From assembly GCF_000963965.1 (NCBI RefSeq), contig NZ_BAMX01000010.1, positions 175,101 to 239,100 on the forward strand: a DNA stretch of 64,000 nucleotides. Direction: 5' to 3'. The notes under the pieces were generated by a model. That model had not been told where the DNA came from and ran no database searches. It saw only the letters and a program-made list of their open reading frames with translations. Source of the stretch: Acetobacter orientalis. GTDB lineage: Bacteria > Pseudomonadota > Alphaproteobacteria > Acetobacterales > Acetobacteraceae. How positions within the stretch are numbered: position 1 is the first letter of the stretch; every line of letters begins with the position of its first letter. A program made the translations under genes and the position numbers. Positions 1 through 9,500 of the stretch are shown in pieces.

Positions 1-516
1 AACGCGGTTATAAGTGAATGGATAGATTCCCCCATTCGCTACCTGCCAGACCACCCCGTTGTGCAGCACCTCAGCCAACTAGCCGACACCGTGCTCAATG
101 CCCGCGGCCTCGCCCACCATTATGCAAGCCTTGGCAACAACGCAGCAGAGCGGTGGCTTACTTCTGACGGCCCCGTGCCCGTTAAAAAATACTTTTATGC
201 GCTCCGCCCGGCTCTTGCCATACGCTGCCTGCGCCTAGCGCCCCACAGCCGCCCGCCCATGAACCTGCAAGCCCTTGTTGAACGCGCCACTCTTACCCCC
301 GCCCTGCAAGAAGACATAGCCACGCTGGTTGCTGCCAAAGCCCGTACAAACGAGCGCCACAACACAGCCCGCCTACCGGCCCTAGAAGCCCTTATTAAAG
401 ACGAACTTCACCGCGCACCCGAAATACCAGCCCATACCACCTGCAATGCCACACAAGCTCTGGCACAAAGCAATCAGATTTTTCTTGATCTCGTAAACAG
501 CTTCCCGGCATCGTAG
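1..516 (+). CDS. YcgL/RlaP-like predicted nucleotidyltransferase, C-terminal part
   Basis: The reading frame is open from the first base of the window, so only the C-terminal ~171 residues are present; the true start lies upstream. The visible part resembles the tail of the predicted nucleotidyltransferase family related to YcgL/RlaP (PF10127): a segment on an SPIRY-like motif, then a helical stretch HYASLGNNAAERW, the basic block VPVKKYFYALRPALAIRCL, and a PPMNLQ segment. The catalytic nucleotidyltransferase motif would be in the missing N-terminal half, so activity cannot be judged. The family is linked to nucleotide transfer, possibly RNA repair, but its substrate here is unknown. An apparent GTG at 61 is an internal Val codon, not a start. 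Confidence 0.65.
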   Translation, partial: NAVISEWIDSPIRYLPDHPVVQHLSQLADTVLNARGLAHHYASLGNNAAERWLTSDGPVPVKKYFYALRPALAIRCLRLAPHSRPPMNLQALVERATLTPALQEDIATLVAAKARTNERHNTARLPALEALIKDELHRAPEIPAHTTCNATQALAQSNQIFLDLVNSFPAS

Positions 517-528
517 AGGGCACACGAA

Positions 529-568
529 AAAGGCCAAAGCCCAGACAAATTTCTGACGCCTGGCCTTT
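529..568 (+). terminator. Possible hairpin terminator after the nucleotidyltransferase gene
   Basis: AAAGGCCA (529-536) can pair with TGGCCTTT (561-568) across a 24-nt loop, just after the stop at 516. A second TAAGGCCTTA palindrome follows directly. There is no long T-run, so the terminator call is weak. Confidence 0.35.
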
Positions 569-611
569 AAGGCCTTACCCTTTTAACCCTTGCCAGCAAC
601 AGGATTTCCCC

Positions 612-1046
612 ATGTCCATCAACACCTCTTCTGATGGGCGTCTTGTGCATTTTCCCGGCAAAACGGTGCTCTCTCGGCAAGAGGCTATGCATTATTTAGG
701 GGTAAGCCGTATGGCATTTTTGGCCCTACGCACCCTACGCTGCACCCCCCGCCCCCGCCAGCTAGACGGCCGCTCTGTCTACCGGGAAGAAGAGCTGGAG
801 CGTTTCAAAACAGGGTTATTGCAGGCTGTGGGCGTAAGCCAAACAGATACCCCTTACCAACAAACGCGACACACCCCACACTTGCCCCCTTTACAAGCCC
901 AGCCAGCCCCCCAAACACCGCCCGCACCCCATATTGACCCGCTTATGCAACTGCTAGCCCGTGCGGCTATACGGCACAGGGTTGTTTTGCTGGTATTGTG
1001 GGGCATGGTTTTTGTTGGTGGGCTGTGTACGCTCATTTTATTTTAA
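612..1046 (+). CDS. Hypothetical protein with helix-turn-helix-like N-terminus and C-terminal membrane segment
   Basis: The 144-residue protein is not a family I recognise by name. Residues ~18-65 (LSRQEAMHYLGVSRMAFLAL ... YREEELERFK) look like a MerR/excisionase-type winged helix-turn-helix. It is followed by a Pro/Gln-rich low-complexity linker (~85-115). The last ~22 residues are strongly hydrophobic (VVLLVLWGMVFVGGLCTLIL) and should span the membrane once. The combination suggests a membrane-tethered DNA-binding or scaffold protein, but this is inference. It stands alone between the nucleotidyltransferase and the quinone oxidoreductase, both also on the plus strand. The start at 612 precedes the HTH; no stronger alternative is seen. 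Confidence 0.6.
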   Translation: MSINTSSDGRLVHFPGKTVLSRQEAMHYLGVSRMAFLALRTLRCTPRPRQLDGRSVYREEELERFKTGLLQAVGVSQTDTPYQQTRHTPHLPPLQAQPAPQTPPAPHIDPLMQLLARAAIRHRVVLLVLWGMVFVGGLCTLILF

Positions 1047-1155
1047 CCCTACGCACATACCCCACCTACCAAAGACGTGAAGGCCACCCCCCTTTAGGTT
1101 GGCAACAAATTGCGGCTTGATACACTTGGTTTTGCACACTCTAAAGAACCGAGCC

Positions 1156-2184
1156 ATGCCCACACAAAGTCTGCCCCACGCCACCATGCAAGCAGTATGC
1201 TACACTCAGCCCGGCGCGGCTGAGGTTATGCACCTAGAAAGCCTGCCCGTGCCCCAACCCGGCCGGGGCGAGGTCTTGGTACGTGTCTTAGCCGCAGGTG
1301 TTAACCGGCCAGACCTCATGCAACGCCAAGGACTTTACCCGCCACCGCCCGGTGCCAACCCCCGCCTTGGCCTTGAAGTAGCAGGCGAGGTTATAGCCAC
1401 AGGCCCAGCACTAGAGGGCCAACACATGCCCGCATTAGGTAGCCGCGTGTGCGCTTTGGCCAATGGCGGCGGTTATGCCACCTACTGCCTAGTGCCCGCT
1501 GGCCAGTGCCTACCGTGGCCAGAAGGGTTTGACGCCATACAGGCTGCCGCCTTGCCAGAAACCTATTTTACCGTGTGGTCTAACCTGTTTATGCCCACCA
1601 TTATGGCACCGGGCACCCGCGTGCTTATTCATGGTGGGGCAAGTGGTATTGGCACAACCGCCATACAGCTTGTTAAGGCGTTTGGCGGGCACCCGTTTGC
1701 AACCGCTGGCAGCACAGAAAAATGCGCTCTCTGCACAAGCCTTGGGGCCAAGGCCATAAACTACAAAGAAGAAGACTTTGCAGAACGCCTACACACCCTT
1801 ACCCAAGGCCGCGGCGTTAACCTGATTTTGGATATGATTGGCGGCGCCTATCTCGACCGCAACCTAAAAAGCCTGTCACCTGATGGGCGCCTGGTGATTA
1901 TTGCCCTGCAAGGCGGCGCCAAAGCCGAAAAAGCAGACTTGGCCCGTATCATGACCCGCCGCCTTACCGTAACCGGCAGCACCCTGCGCGCCCGAGATGC
2001 CACAGCGAAAGGCCGCATAGCCCGGCAGTTACAAGAGCATGTCTGGCCCTTACTGGCTGAGGGCCAAGTGCGCCCCCTTATTCATGCCGTGTTCCCGCTT
2101 TCACAAGTTGTTGCGGCCCATAAGGCGTTAGAAGAAGGGCAGCATTGCGGTAAAATTATTCTGGTGCCAGACCATACACAATAA
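1156..2184 (+). CDS. NAD(P)H:quinone oxidoreductase, MDR/zeta-crystallin family
   Basis: The 342-residue cytosolic protein belongs to the zinc-free medium-chain dehydrogenase/reductase family (quinone oxidoreductase, zeta-crystallin/PIG3-like), which reduces quinones or enones with NAD(P)H. Family features in order are the GroES-like N-terminal fold with AAGVNRPDLMQRQGLYPPPPG, the segment LGLEVAGEV, then the Rossmann motif HGGASGIGTTAIQLVKAFG for NADP binding, and the C-terminal ending EEGQHCGKIILV. No structural or catalytic zinc cysteine set is present. ATG 1156 is chosen because it gives a normal length; an in-frame ATG at 1186 is also possible, and upstream extension to 1099 adds non-conserved residues. 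It is monocistronic, with a likely terminator after the stop. Confidence 0.85.
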   Translation: MPTQSLPHATMQAVCYTQPGAAEVMHLESLPVPQPGRGEVLVRVLAAGVNRPDLMQRQGLYPPPPGANPRLGLEVAGEVIATGPALEGQHMPALGSRVCALANGGGYATYCLVPAGQCLPWPEGFDAIQAAALPETYFTVWSNLFMPTIMAPGTRVLIHGGASGIGTTAIQLVKAFGGHPFATAGSTEKCALCTSLGAKAINYKEEDFAERLHTLTQGRGVNLILDMIGGAYLDRNLKSLSPDGRLVIIALQGGAKAEKADLARIMTRRLTVTGSTLRARDATAKGRIARQLQEHVWPLLAEGQVRPLIHAVFPLSQVVAAHKALEEGQHCGKIILVPDHTQ

Positions 2185-2191
2185 GGCCCAT

Positions 2192-2234
2192 AAGGCACGA
2201 ATACCCCCTACCCGGTAGAAGGGTGCCTTTTCTT
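2192..2234 (+). terminator. Probable intrinsic terminator after the quinone oxidoreductase gene
   Basis: AAGGCAC (2192-2198) pairs with GTGCCTT (2223-2229), enclosing an inner CTACC/GGTAG hairpin. The structure is followed by a T-rich TTTCTTT. It sits directly after the stop at 2184. Confidence 0.5.
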
Positions 2235-2344
2235 TGCAGGATCAGCTAGAGTAAACGTTAAGCCTATTCTAGCGAAACTGCACCGTTGGGTGCAGTATGC
2301 GTTGTTTGCCTCTGACCTCGATCTATGAGAAGTCCTGTATTGTT

Positions 2345-3028
2345 ATGGTGACACCCTCCGCTCTGGTAGACAGACTGGCGCAAGTGCGCGCTCAGATCGA
2401 AACCGCCGCACGCCACGCCCACCGAGACCCCAACGCGGTCACGCTGGTGGCGGTCTCCAAATTTCACCCTGCCAGCAGTGTGCAAGAGGCACTGGCGGCA
2501 GGCCAGCGTGTATTTGGTGAAAACCGGGTGCAAGAAGCCGCCGCTAAATTTCCCGCCTTACGCGCCCAATACCCAGATATAAGGCTGCACCTTATTGGCG
2601 GCCTGCAAACCAACAAAGCCAAAGACGCCGTGCAGCTGGCAGACATGATAGAAAGCCTAGACCGCCCTGCACTGGCAGATGCCCTCGCCAAAGCAGCAGA
2701 CAGCGTGGGCCGCATGCCCGACTTGTTGATAGAAGTAAATACCGGCGACGAACCCCAGAAATTTGGTGTACCAAAAGAGCAGGCAGATGCGTTTATACGC
2801 ACCTGCCGCCAGCGTTTTGGCACCAGCCTTAAAGGGCTTATGTGCATACCCCCCGCAACCCAAGACCCCACGCCCCATTTCCAGCTTTTGCGCAGCATGG
2901 CGCAAACACATGGGCTGCCCGTGCTGTCTATGGGGATGTCGGCAGATTACCCGCAGGCTATTGCCCAAGGCGCTACCCTTGTGCGCGTTGGCACCGCCAT
3001 TTTTGGCGCACGCCCTGCCACGCCTTAA
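2345..3028 (+). CDS. YggS/PLPBP-family pyridoxal-phosphate homeostasis protein
   Basis: This 227-residue protein carries the hallmarks of the YggS (PLPBP/PROSC) family, which binds PLP without a known catalytic reaction and buffers PLP and amino-acid pools in the cytosol. VAVSKFHP contains the PLP-binding lysine. Further family signatures are FGENRVQEA, HLIGGLQTNKAK, the strand VNTGDEPQKFGV, and the phosphate-binding C-terminal SMGMSADYPQAI and VRVGTAIFG. ATG 2345 is preferred, since extension to 2297 adds 16 residues unlike the family. It is a complete single-copy gene between the quinone oxidoreductase and kup. Confidence 0.92.
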   Translation: MVTPSALVDRLAQVRAQIETAARHAHRDPNAVTLVAVSKFHPASSVQEALAAGQRVFGENRVQEAAAKFPALRAQYPDIRLHLIGGLQTNKAKDAVQLADMIESLDRPALADALAKAADSVGRMPDLLIEVNTGDEPQKFGVPKEQADAFIRTCRQRFGTSLKGLMCIPPATQDPTPHFQLLRSMAQTHGLPVLSMGMSADYPQAIAQGATLVRVGTAIFGARPATP

Positions 3029-3126
3029 CATAAAGCCCTAGCCAATCATGCATTCCCTTTCTGTTGGCAGCACTGTAAACCCCGCCACCACATGCCCCCG
3101 TTGCACCACTTGGAGCCAGAGCTAAC

Positions 3127-5127
3127 ATGACCGACCCTGCCAGCACGTCTGCCGAGGCCGATTCACACACCACAGGCTCCAACGCCGCACAGGCGGAGGG
3201 CGCAAGCGCCCAGCACAACCCCCGCCACATTACAGACTTTGATGCAGACCAACCGCAACATACTGCGGCCCCTGTCGGTTTTGCCGCCCTACTGGGCGTG
3301 CTCGGCGTTGTGTACGGAGACATCGGAACAAGCCCGCTCTACGCCTTTCGCTCTACGGTAGAGGTTATTTCAGGCCACCACTCCGTTGCCCCATGGGAAA
3401 TTTTAGGTGTTGCCAGCCTTATTTTCTGGACACTTATTCTCATTGTGACCGTCAAATATGTGCTGCTCATTATGCGGGCCGACCATAATGGTGAGGGCGG
3501 CATTCTGGCTATTTGCTCTTTGGCGCAACGTACAACGGCCAACCCGCGTGTAAGGCTTATGCTGGGGCTGGTAGGCATTATAGGGGCCTGCCTCTTTTTT
3601 GGAGACGGCATTATTACCCCAGCTATTTCCGTGCTGTCCGCCATTGAAGGGGTAGAGGTTAGCGTGCCTGCCGCGCATGACTTTGTCATACCCGTAGCCA
3701 TTGTGGTTATTATCAGTCTCTTTAGTGTGCAGTGGGTAGGTACGGGCAAAGTGGGCACCATATTTGGGCCTGTTATGCTGCTCTGGTTTGGTACTTTGGG
3801 GGTGACAGGGGCGATGGAAATTTTCCACCACCCCGGTATCCTCATGGCGCTTTCCCCCACTTACGCGCTTGAATTTGTGTTTTACCACGGCAAGCTCTCG
3901 TTTTTAGCACTAGGCTCTGTGGTGCTGTGCGTTACCGGGGCCGAAGCCCTCTATGCAGATATGGGCCATTTTGGCCGCGCACCCATTCGGTATGCGTGGC
4001 TGTTTTTTGTGCTGCCCATGTTGGTACTAAACTATTTTGGGCAGGCTGCTCTGGTTATTGCAGACCCCAAAGCACTGGCTAACCCCTTCTTTTTGCTATG
4101 CCCGCACTGGATGCAAGGACCAATGGTTGTGCTTTCAACCTTTGCAACGGTTATTGCCAGCCAAGCCGGTATTTCGGGTGGGTTCTCTTTGTGCCGCCAG
4201 CTTATCCAGCTTGGCTATATGCCCCGCCTGCGCATTACCCACACCAATGCGGAAGAAGAAGGCCAGATTTACCTACCAGACTTTAACCGCTTTCTGGCCG
4301 TGGGGGCTGTGCTGCTTGTGGTGGCCTTCCGCAGTTCAGACGCTCTGGCATCGGCTTACGGCATTGCGGTTACGGGTACATTTATCTGCACGTCTATTCT
4401 GGCCATTGTGGTGTTTCGCCGCCACTTTAACTGGTCTCCGTACCAAGTGGCTGCGGTATTTGGCAGCTTTCTACTGCTTGACCTCACCTTTTTCTCAGCC
4501 AACGCGCTTAAAATTCCTGATGGTGGCTGGGTGCCCGTCCTGCTGGGCTGCGTCCTAACCCTTATGATGACCACATGGAAAAAAGGCCGTGGCCTTATTG
4601 TGGGCCGCCAACGCCAAGACAGCCTGCCCATGGGGTCTTTCATTGCCCGGCTACCACAATCGCGCATTATCCGCGTGCCCGGTATGGCTGTGTTCATGAC
4701 CGGCACACCAGATTTTGTGCCGCCCTGCCTGTTGCATAACTTGCGCCACAACAAAATTCTGCACGACCATGTGTTGTTTGTAACCGTACAAAACCTAGAC
4801 CAGCCAGAGGCAGACCGTGGGCACCGCGTTTCTGTTGAAGAGTTGGCCCCCAATATCTACCGTATCATTCTGCGGTATGGCTTTATGGAAATGCCCAACA
4901 TTCCGCGTGCACTTGAAGGGCTAAAAGCCAACGGAGTAGATTTTGATGCGCTGCAAGCCTCTTACTTTACCTCACGCGAGTTAATTACCCGCTCTTCCGT
5001 GCCGCGCATTTCACACTGGCGTATGTCTCTGTTCCTGTTTATGGCGCGTAACTCTACCTCCAGCATGGAGTTCTTCCGTATTCCACCAGACCGTGTGGTG
5101 CAGTTGGGCGTTAAGGTGGCAATCTGA
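3127..5127 (+). CDS. kup: Low-affinity potassium transporter Kup
   Basis: This 666-residue inner-membrane protein is a full-length KUP/HAK/KT potassium:proton symporter. The signature [11 protein letters not shown] lies near residue 62, after an N-terminal cytosolic tail rich in Ala, Ser and Thr. About twelve hydrophobic segments follow, including [15 protein letters not shown] and the loop [14 protein letters not shown]. The cytosolic C-terminal domain ends with [20 protein letters not shown], typical for bacterial Kup. Its last codons double as the ribosome-binding region of hemW, whose proposed CTG start overlaps the kup TGA by one CTGA quartet, so the two are probably translationally coupled. 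Confidence 0.95.
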   Translation: MTDPASTSAEADSHTTGSNAAQAEGASAQHNPRHITDFDADQPQHTAAPVGFAALLGVLGVVYGDIGTSPLYAFRSTVEVISGHHSVAPWEILGVASLIFWTLILIVTVKYVLLIMRADHNGEGGILAICSLAQRTTANPRVRLMLGLVGIIGACLFFGDGIITPAISVLSAIEGVEVSVPAAHDFVIPVAIVVIISLFSVQWVGTGKVGTIFGPVMLLWFGTLGVTGAMEIFHHPGILMALSPTYALEFVFYHGKLSFLALGSVVLCVTGAEALYADMGHFGRAPIRYAWLFFVLPMLVLNYFGQAALVIADPKALANPFFLLCPHWMQGPMVVLSTFATVIASQAGISGGFSLCRQLIQLGYMPRLRITHTNAEEEGQIYLPDFNRFLAVGAVLLVVAFRSSDALASAYGIAVTGTFICTSILAIVVFRRHFNWSPYQVAAVFGSFLLLDLTFFSANALKIPDGGWVPVLLGCVLTLMMTTWKKGRGLIVGRQRQDSLPMGSFIARLPQSRIIRVPGMAVFMTGTPDFVPPCLLHNLRHNKILHDHVLFVTVQNLDQPEADRGHRVSVEELAPNIYRIILRYGFMEMPNIPRALEGLKANGVDFDALQASYFTSRELITRSSVPRISHWRMSLFLFMARNSTSSMEFFRIPPDRVVQLGVKVAI

Positions 5128-6284
5128 CCTACAGTAACGAACCCCTCGCCCTTTATATTCACTGGCCGTTCTGTCTGGCTAAATGCCCGTACTGTGACTT
5201 TAACTCACATGTGCGGGCCCACATGCCAGAGGCCCGTTTTGCCAAAGCCCTGCGCACCGAGCTGGCACACGATGCCGCACGGCTTGGTAGGCGTAAGCTG
5301 GGGTCTATTTTCTTTGGGGGGGGCACGCCCTCCCTCATGGCACCAGAGAGTGTGGCCGCTTTAATAGCAGATGCCACAACCCTGTTTGAGCCTCTACCCA
5401 ATATGGAAATAACACTGGAGGCCAACCCCACCAGTGTTGAAGCCGGGCGCTTGGCCGCCTTCAGGCAAGCGGGCGTTAACCGGGTATCTTTGGGTATTCA
5501 GGCCCTTGATGATACAGCTCTTAAATTTCTGGGCCGCGAGCACTCAGCCCCGCAAGCTCTGGCTGCGCTGGAAACTGCGCGCAAGCTTTTCCCGCGTATT
5601 ACGTTTGACCTCATTTACGCGCGCCCCGGCCAGTCTTTGGCCGACTGGCAGCAGGAGCTTAATACGGCCCTCAGCCTCGTGGCAGACCATGTGTCTCTTT
5701 ACCAACTCACCATTGAGCCGGGTACAAAGTTTGAAGCCCTGTACCGCACAGGCGCTTTTACACTCCCCAATGAAGAAGAAGCCGCGGCTCTTTACGAAGA
5801 AACAGCCAATATTACCGCCCGCCACGGCTTGGCTGGGTACGAGGTCTCAAACTACGCAAAACCCGGCAGCGAAAGCCGCCACAACCTTACCTACTGGCGT
5901 TATGGAGACTATGTGGGCCTTGGCCCCGGTGCCCATGGCCGCGTAACAGAAGGCAACGCTCTTTTTGCCACCCGCCGCCACCGCGCGCCTGAACCGTGGG
6001 CTGAGCGGGTAGAACAAACGGGCACAGGCCAAACATCGCAAGAAGCACTCAGCCCCCAAGACCGTGCACGTGAAATGCTGCTTATGGGCCTGCGCGTTAC
6101 AGAGGGCATTGCTCTACCCCGCTTTAACGCCCGTACAGGCCTAACGCTTGAGCAGGCAACGAACGCTACAATTTTACAAGCCGCCTTAGAAGAAAACTAC
6201 CTGGAGCTTACCCCAACCACCCTACGCGCCACCCCAGAAGGCCGCGTAAGGCTAGAAGCCCTGCTGCACGCCTTGCTGGTGTAG
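5124..6284 (+). CDS. hemW: Heme chaperone HemW (radical SAM), predicted CTG start
   Basis: HemW is a radical-SAM, [4Fe-4S]-binding heme chaperone long mis-named oxygen-independent coproporphyrinogen oxidase. Only a start at 5124 includes the cluster motif: residues 16-24 read FCLAKCPYC (CX3CX2C), preceded by the conserved LALYIHWP. No ATG, GTG or TTG lies in frame between the stop at 5112 and this motif. The first ordinary start, GTG 5211, would remove all three cysteines. CTG 5124 has an excellent Shine-Dalgarno-like AAGGTGG (5113-5119) four bases upstream and overlaps the kup stop as CTGA. Later motifs are [15 protein letters not shown] and [10 protein letters not shown]. The protein is 386 residues with this start, normal for HemW. 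The function call is firm and the CTG start is inferred. Confidence 0.88.
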   Translation: MTYSNEPLALYIHWPFCLAKCPYCDFNSHVRAHMPEARFAKALRTELAHDAARLGRRKLGSIFFGGGTPSLMAPESVAALIADATTLFEPLPNMEITLEANPTSVEAGRLAAFRQAGVNRVSLGIQALDDTALKFLGREHSAPQALAALETARKLFPRITFDLIYARPGQSLADWQQELNTALSLVADHVSLYQLTIEPGTKFEALYRTGAFTLPNEEEAAALYEETANITARHGLAGYEVSNYAKPGSESRHNLTYWRYGDYVGLGPGAHGRVTEGNALFATRRHRAPEPWAERVEQTGTGQTSQEALSPQDRAREMLLMGLRVTEGIALPRFNARTGLTLEQATNATILQAALEENYLELTPTTLRATPEGRVRLEALLHALLV

Positions 6285-6606
6285 CAACGGCTTTGCACGG
6301 CATCATGGTAGGCTCTATCGGTGCTACTATTGTGGTGCAATAGCCACTTTTGCCACCACAATACGGAACATTACGGCACGCTCGTAAAGCCCGCTTCAAA
6401 GGTCACCTGTTCAGGCACAAAAACGCCTGCTGTTTCTACCTTTAAACCCAGATTTTTTTGACGCAGCCTGCACCGTAGTCAAGCAAGTAAAAAGGTACCC
6501 CTCTGGCGGCAATATTTTTTCAGCAACACTCTCGTTCTTGCCCTATAAACAACCCTCTGTTGCCAAGAACTGGCCTGCTATGGCCCCTTACTGCCCGAGG
6601 TCTTTT
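6285..6606. other. Intergenic stretch, no gene recognised
   Basis: These 322 bases lie between hemW and the nucleoside hydrolase gene. Short frames here are not protein-like. The stretch probably holds the promoter for the nucleoside hydrolase gene; a TTGACG hexamer is visible near 6457, but no convincing -10 partner was identified. Confidence 0.5.
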
Positions 6607-7707
6607 ATGCGCCTAACTGCTCTCTCCCGCTTTTTCTCGTTAGGTACATGTACCCTTGCCGTAGCATTGTGCACAACAGCCCCAAGCACCTACGCTGCAA
6701 GCGCTCAAGACCCGGCATTGGTTATTGAAGACAACGACTTTCTAGGCCCCGGTGGCTCAGACATTCAGTCTACCATTCCGCTCTTGGGTAACCCGCATAT
6801 TAAGGTATTAGGCTTTACCGTTACTACCGGCGATGACTGGGAAAATGCCGAGTCAGCCCACCTGCGCCGCTTTCTTGAATTTGCAAAACGCACAGATATT
6901 CCAGTTGCAGAGGGGGCCGTTTACCCCTTGCTCAACACACCTGCCCTTATGAGACTACACGAGCAGGAGTTTGGCCGTATTCCATGGAAAGGCGCTTGGG
7001 GCGGCCTAGGCGATGGCACCACCGTGCCCGAAACACAACCAGCCCTCCCCAAGTTGCCAGAAGGGCTACCCAGCACCCCTGCGGCACAAGAGACTGCTGC
7101 CTTATTTCTTATCCGTGCGGTGCATGAGCACCCGCATCAGGTTACTATTGTGGCGGCTGGGCCACTTACCAATTTAGCCCTCGCCATTAGGCTAGACCCA
7201 AGCTTTGCCGCTACGGCCAAACACTTAGTGTTTATGGGGGGCTTGCTTGATACAGACCTTATGTCTGTTACCGGCAACGCCAATTTTGCCTCAGACTTTA
7301 ACATGATTTTCGACCCCGAAGCCGCACACATTACCCTTACCGCCCCGTGGCCTGCTATTACTGTTGTTGGTAATATTTCCAACTCGGTCGCAATGACCAA
7401 AGCCTACATGGCCCGCATTACGCAAAAATCTACCCCTGTTACGCGCTATCTAAGCCAGTATATTTCGCCCCTCCCCATGTGGGACGAAATGACAACCGCC
7501 ATAGCCGCAGACCCCTCTTTGGTCACCCAGTCTGTTAAAGCCTATATGGATATTGATACGAGCCAAGGCAGCCATTACGGCCATGCCCGTGTATGGCCAA
7601 AAGACTCAGCCCCCCGCACCCAGCATGTGCGTGAGGTTATACTTGTGCAGAAAATAGATGAAGCCCGTTTTCTAAACAGCTTTATGCAACAGGCACACTC
7701 ACTCTAA
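6607..7707 (+). CDS. Exported nucleoside hydrolase family protein
   Basis: The 366-residue product starts with an evident signal peptide (MRLTALSRF ... cleavage after STYAA), so it should act in the periplasm or outside. The rest is the inosine-uridine nucleoside N-ribohydrolase fold, which hydrolyses the N-glycosidic bond of nucleosides. Matching segments are VTIVAAGPLTNLALAI, LVFMGG, and DFNMIFDPEAAHI. The N-terminal calcium motif, normally DxDxxxDD, is altered to EDNDFLGPGGSDIQ, so ligand geometry may differ from classical enzymes. ATG 6607 was chosen because it places the signal peptide at the N-terminus; in-frame starts at 6538 and 6580 extend it unnaturally. It stands as a single gene. 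Confidence 0.8.
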   Translation: MRLTALSRFFSLGTCTLAVALCTTAPSTYAASAQDPALVIEDNDFLGPGGSDIQSTIPLLGNPHIKVLGFTVTTGDDWENAESAHLRRFLEFAKRTDIPVAEGAVYPLLNTPALMRLHEQEFGRIPWKGAWGGLGDGTTVPETQPALPKLPEGLPSTPAAQETAALFLIRAVHEHPHQVTIVAAGPLTNLALAIRLDPSFAATAKHLVFMGGLLDTDLMSVTGNANFASDFNMIFDPEAAHITLTAPWPAITVVGNISNSVAMTKAYMARITQKSTPVTRYLSQYISPLPMWDEMTTAIAADPSLVTQSVKAYMDIDTSQGSHYGHARVWPKDSAPRTQHVREVILVQKIDEARFLNSFMQQAHSL

Positions 7708-7723
7708 TACCCAACACCAAATC

Positions 7724-7750
7724 TTGCTGCCTTCAAAAAGAGGGCAGCAA
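7724..7750 (+). terminator. Hairpin after the nucleoside hydrolase gene
   Basis: TTGCTGCC (7724-7731) pairs with GGCAGCAA (7743-7750) over a short loop, 16 bases after the stop. There is no T-run, so it may be a Rho-dependent or weak terminator. Confidence 0.4.
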
Positions 7751-7846
7751 CAGCGCCACCACCTGCACCTAGCCTTGAGCTACAAGGCCGCACAACTTTA
7801 TGAAAACAGAGTAGGCGCTGTGCCCATTTTGTTCTAACCTAACGCT

Positions 7847-8278
7847 ATGCTTAACCTCATCAAGCTCGTTGTTGGCGTCTCTTCGCTTGAAGAACTGGCA
7901 GAACGCCAAAAGCAGTCTATTAACTGCCGCCTACACCCTGAGCACGGGCCCTTGCCTGTTGTGCATACCCGCTCTTACCCCCGCCGCTGCGACGAAATTT
8001 TAGACGGGGGCTCACTTTACCGCGTTATTAGCGGGCTTATTTTATGCCGCCAGCCCATACTAGATATTGTGTCCGAAACCCGGCCAGATAGCACACAGGG
8101 CACGCTTATTCTACTTTCGCCACAGATTATTAGGGTGGAAGCCCGCGCCCTACGACCATTTCAAGGCTGGCGCTACCTAGAGAGCAAAGACGCCCCACCC
8201 GACCTTGGCACGGGTGCAACCACCCAAGCAGCACTCCCCCCGGCATTGCAAAAAGAGCTAACATTACTGGGGCTATAA
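7847..8278 (+). CDS. DUF1489 family protein
   Basis: This 143-residue protein matches the alphaproteobacterial DUF1489 family from start to end. It has LNLIKLVVGVSSLEELAERQ at the N-terminus, then HTRSYPRRCDEILDGGSLY and VISGLILCRQPILDI, and RPFQGWRYL near residue 110 followed by DAPPDL. The function is unknown. It lacks a signal peptide or membrane segment and is probably cytosolic. Length is normal for the family, and the ATG start lies exactly at the conserved N-terminus. It is monocistronic by spacing. Confidence 0.8.
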   Translation: MLNLIKLVVGVSSLEELAERQKQSINCRLHPEHGPLPVVHTRSYPRRCDEILDGGSLYRVISGLILCRQPILDIVSETRPDSTQGTLILLSPQIIRVEARALRPFQGWRYLESKDAPPDLGTGATTQAALPPALQKELTLLGL

Positions 8279-8528
8279 CACGCGCACTGGTACAAAAAGC
8301 CTGCCTGCCCCCCCCTGTCGGGCCGCACGCGCTCCTTTAAAAACTCTTGTAATTGATACAGAAAACTCGGCGTGTATCTGTTTTCAAGAAAACGTCACAC
8401 GAGCATATCTGAAATCGCGGTAAGAGAAACAGGCACCTCATTTTAACGGGCATAGAGCTTGTATTATGGGGCGCTTAGTAAGGGCTTCCCCGCCTTTGGT
8501 CTGGTCTCTCTCACAACGAGCTTGCCCC

Positions 8529-8717
8529 ATGCCTTACCCCTCTCGCACACCGCTTGCTTTTCAAGATCGCTCTACCCCGCGCGACACCGCAACAGAACGG
8601 TGGCTAAAAACCATACGGCAAAAGGTTGAAAATACCCCCACGCAACCGCGTGTGCATTTTCAACGCTCCCCCCTACGCCCGGTTGATGAAGAAGGCACAT
8701 TGCGCGATTTTGAATGA
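8529..8717 (+). CDS. Small hypothetical protein (62 residues)
   Basis: This is a short charged protein with no signal peptide or membrane segment. Residues ~15-40 (RDTATERWLKTIRQKVEN) could form an amphipathic helix, and the C-terminus is acidic (VDEEGTLRDFE). I do not recognise a family. ATG 8529 is more plausible than the upstream in-frame start at 8466, whose added residues look random. It lies on the same strand as its neighbours. The gene call rests on codon pattern and position only and could be wrong. Confidence 0.45.
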   Translation: MPYPSRTPLAFQDRSTPRDTATERWLKTIRQKVENTPTQPRVHFQRSPLRPVDEEGTLRDFE

Positions 8718-8789
8718 AACCGCCCCGCTTCTGACACTTTCTCTTTCTAACAAGTAAAGAAGACGTGTTGCACAAAGCGGAGCCATACC

Positions 8790-9209
8790 ATGACCCTGCC
8801 TATAAGAGCGTTTATAAAAATAATGTTGGTGGCCACGGCTTTACTGGCCTGCATACCACAAGCTTTTGCAGAACGGAGCGTGCATTACACCGGCATTTTT
8901 AAAACAATGCACAGTAACCACGCCTTTGCCAACACCACGTTTGATGCGCTTTTTTACCCCGCAGCGCATGTGTTGCGCTACACAACCACGTGGCCTACCA
9001 CGAGCAGCCCTGTTACCGCTGTTTTGGTCAATACCCCGCTAGCTAAACCCCATAGCGGCACAACAGAGCGGAGCACGGCTAACAGCCTAACAGGCAGCGT
9101 GTTACTCACAACAGAGCAAGAAAGCACGCTCCAGCAAAACCAACTCTCCCTTACCCTCAGCACCAAAACCTTTCCACATGGGGCTGCAAAAGTGTTGCTT
9201 ACGCACTAA
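8790..9209 (+). CDS. Small exported protein, weak CHRD-like C-terminus
   Basis: The 139-residue product begins with a clear signal peptide (IKIMLVATALLACIPQAFAE) and should be periplasmic. Its C-terminal third (GSVLLTTEQESTLQQNQLSL, then FPHGAAKVLL) resembles the end of CHRD-type domains, where a strand of the form 'L..G.L.L.L.T..FP.G....L' is typical, but the match is weak. The middle is Thr/Ser-rich. It lies about 290 bases before another exported protein, the YceI-family gene, on the same strand. Function is unknown. Confidence 0.55.
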   Translation: MTLPIRAFIKIMLVATALLACIPQAFAERSVHYTGIFKTMHSNHAFANTTFDALFYPAAHVLRYTTTWPTTSSPVTAVLVNTPLAKPHSGTTERSTANSLTGSVLLTTEQESTLQQNQLSLTLSTKTFPHGAAKVLLTH

Positions 9210-9500
9210 AAATATACTGTAGCTTTACCGCAACTCTGTAAGCAGTATACTCAAAGCGCTACATTTTTGTTTATTGCCCCACAAAACCTCTCTAAAAAGG
9301 CCGTCCTTTAGCCGCAACTCCTGCGACCAGACGCTGCATTTCTGCTTATTTACACACTATATTGGCTACAACATTGCACTGTTGCTGCATTAGAGTTTTG
9401 GGCAGCCTCGCGCGCCCTATCATAACCCAGCACACGCAACCTCTCCGCCATTACTCCGTTAAAAATGAATCGTCTTTATTAGAGCGTGGAGTATTAGGGT

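Noticed and set aside
5316..5323. G8 run in hemW as a phase-variable switch
   Set aside because: The frame is intact and the run encodes the conserved GGG of FGGGTPS; no evidence of switching.
5211..6284. hemW annotated from GTG 5211
   Set aside because: This would drop all three radical-SAM cysteines and the conserved N-terminal strand.
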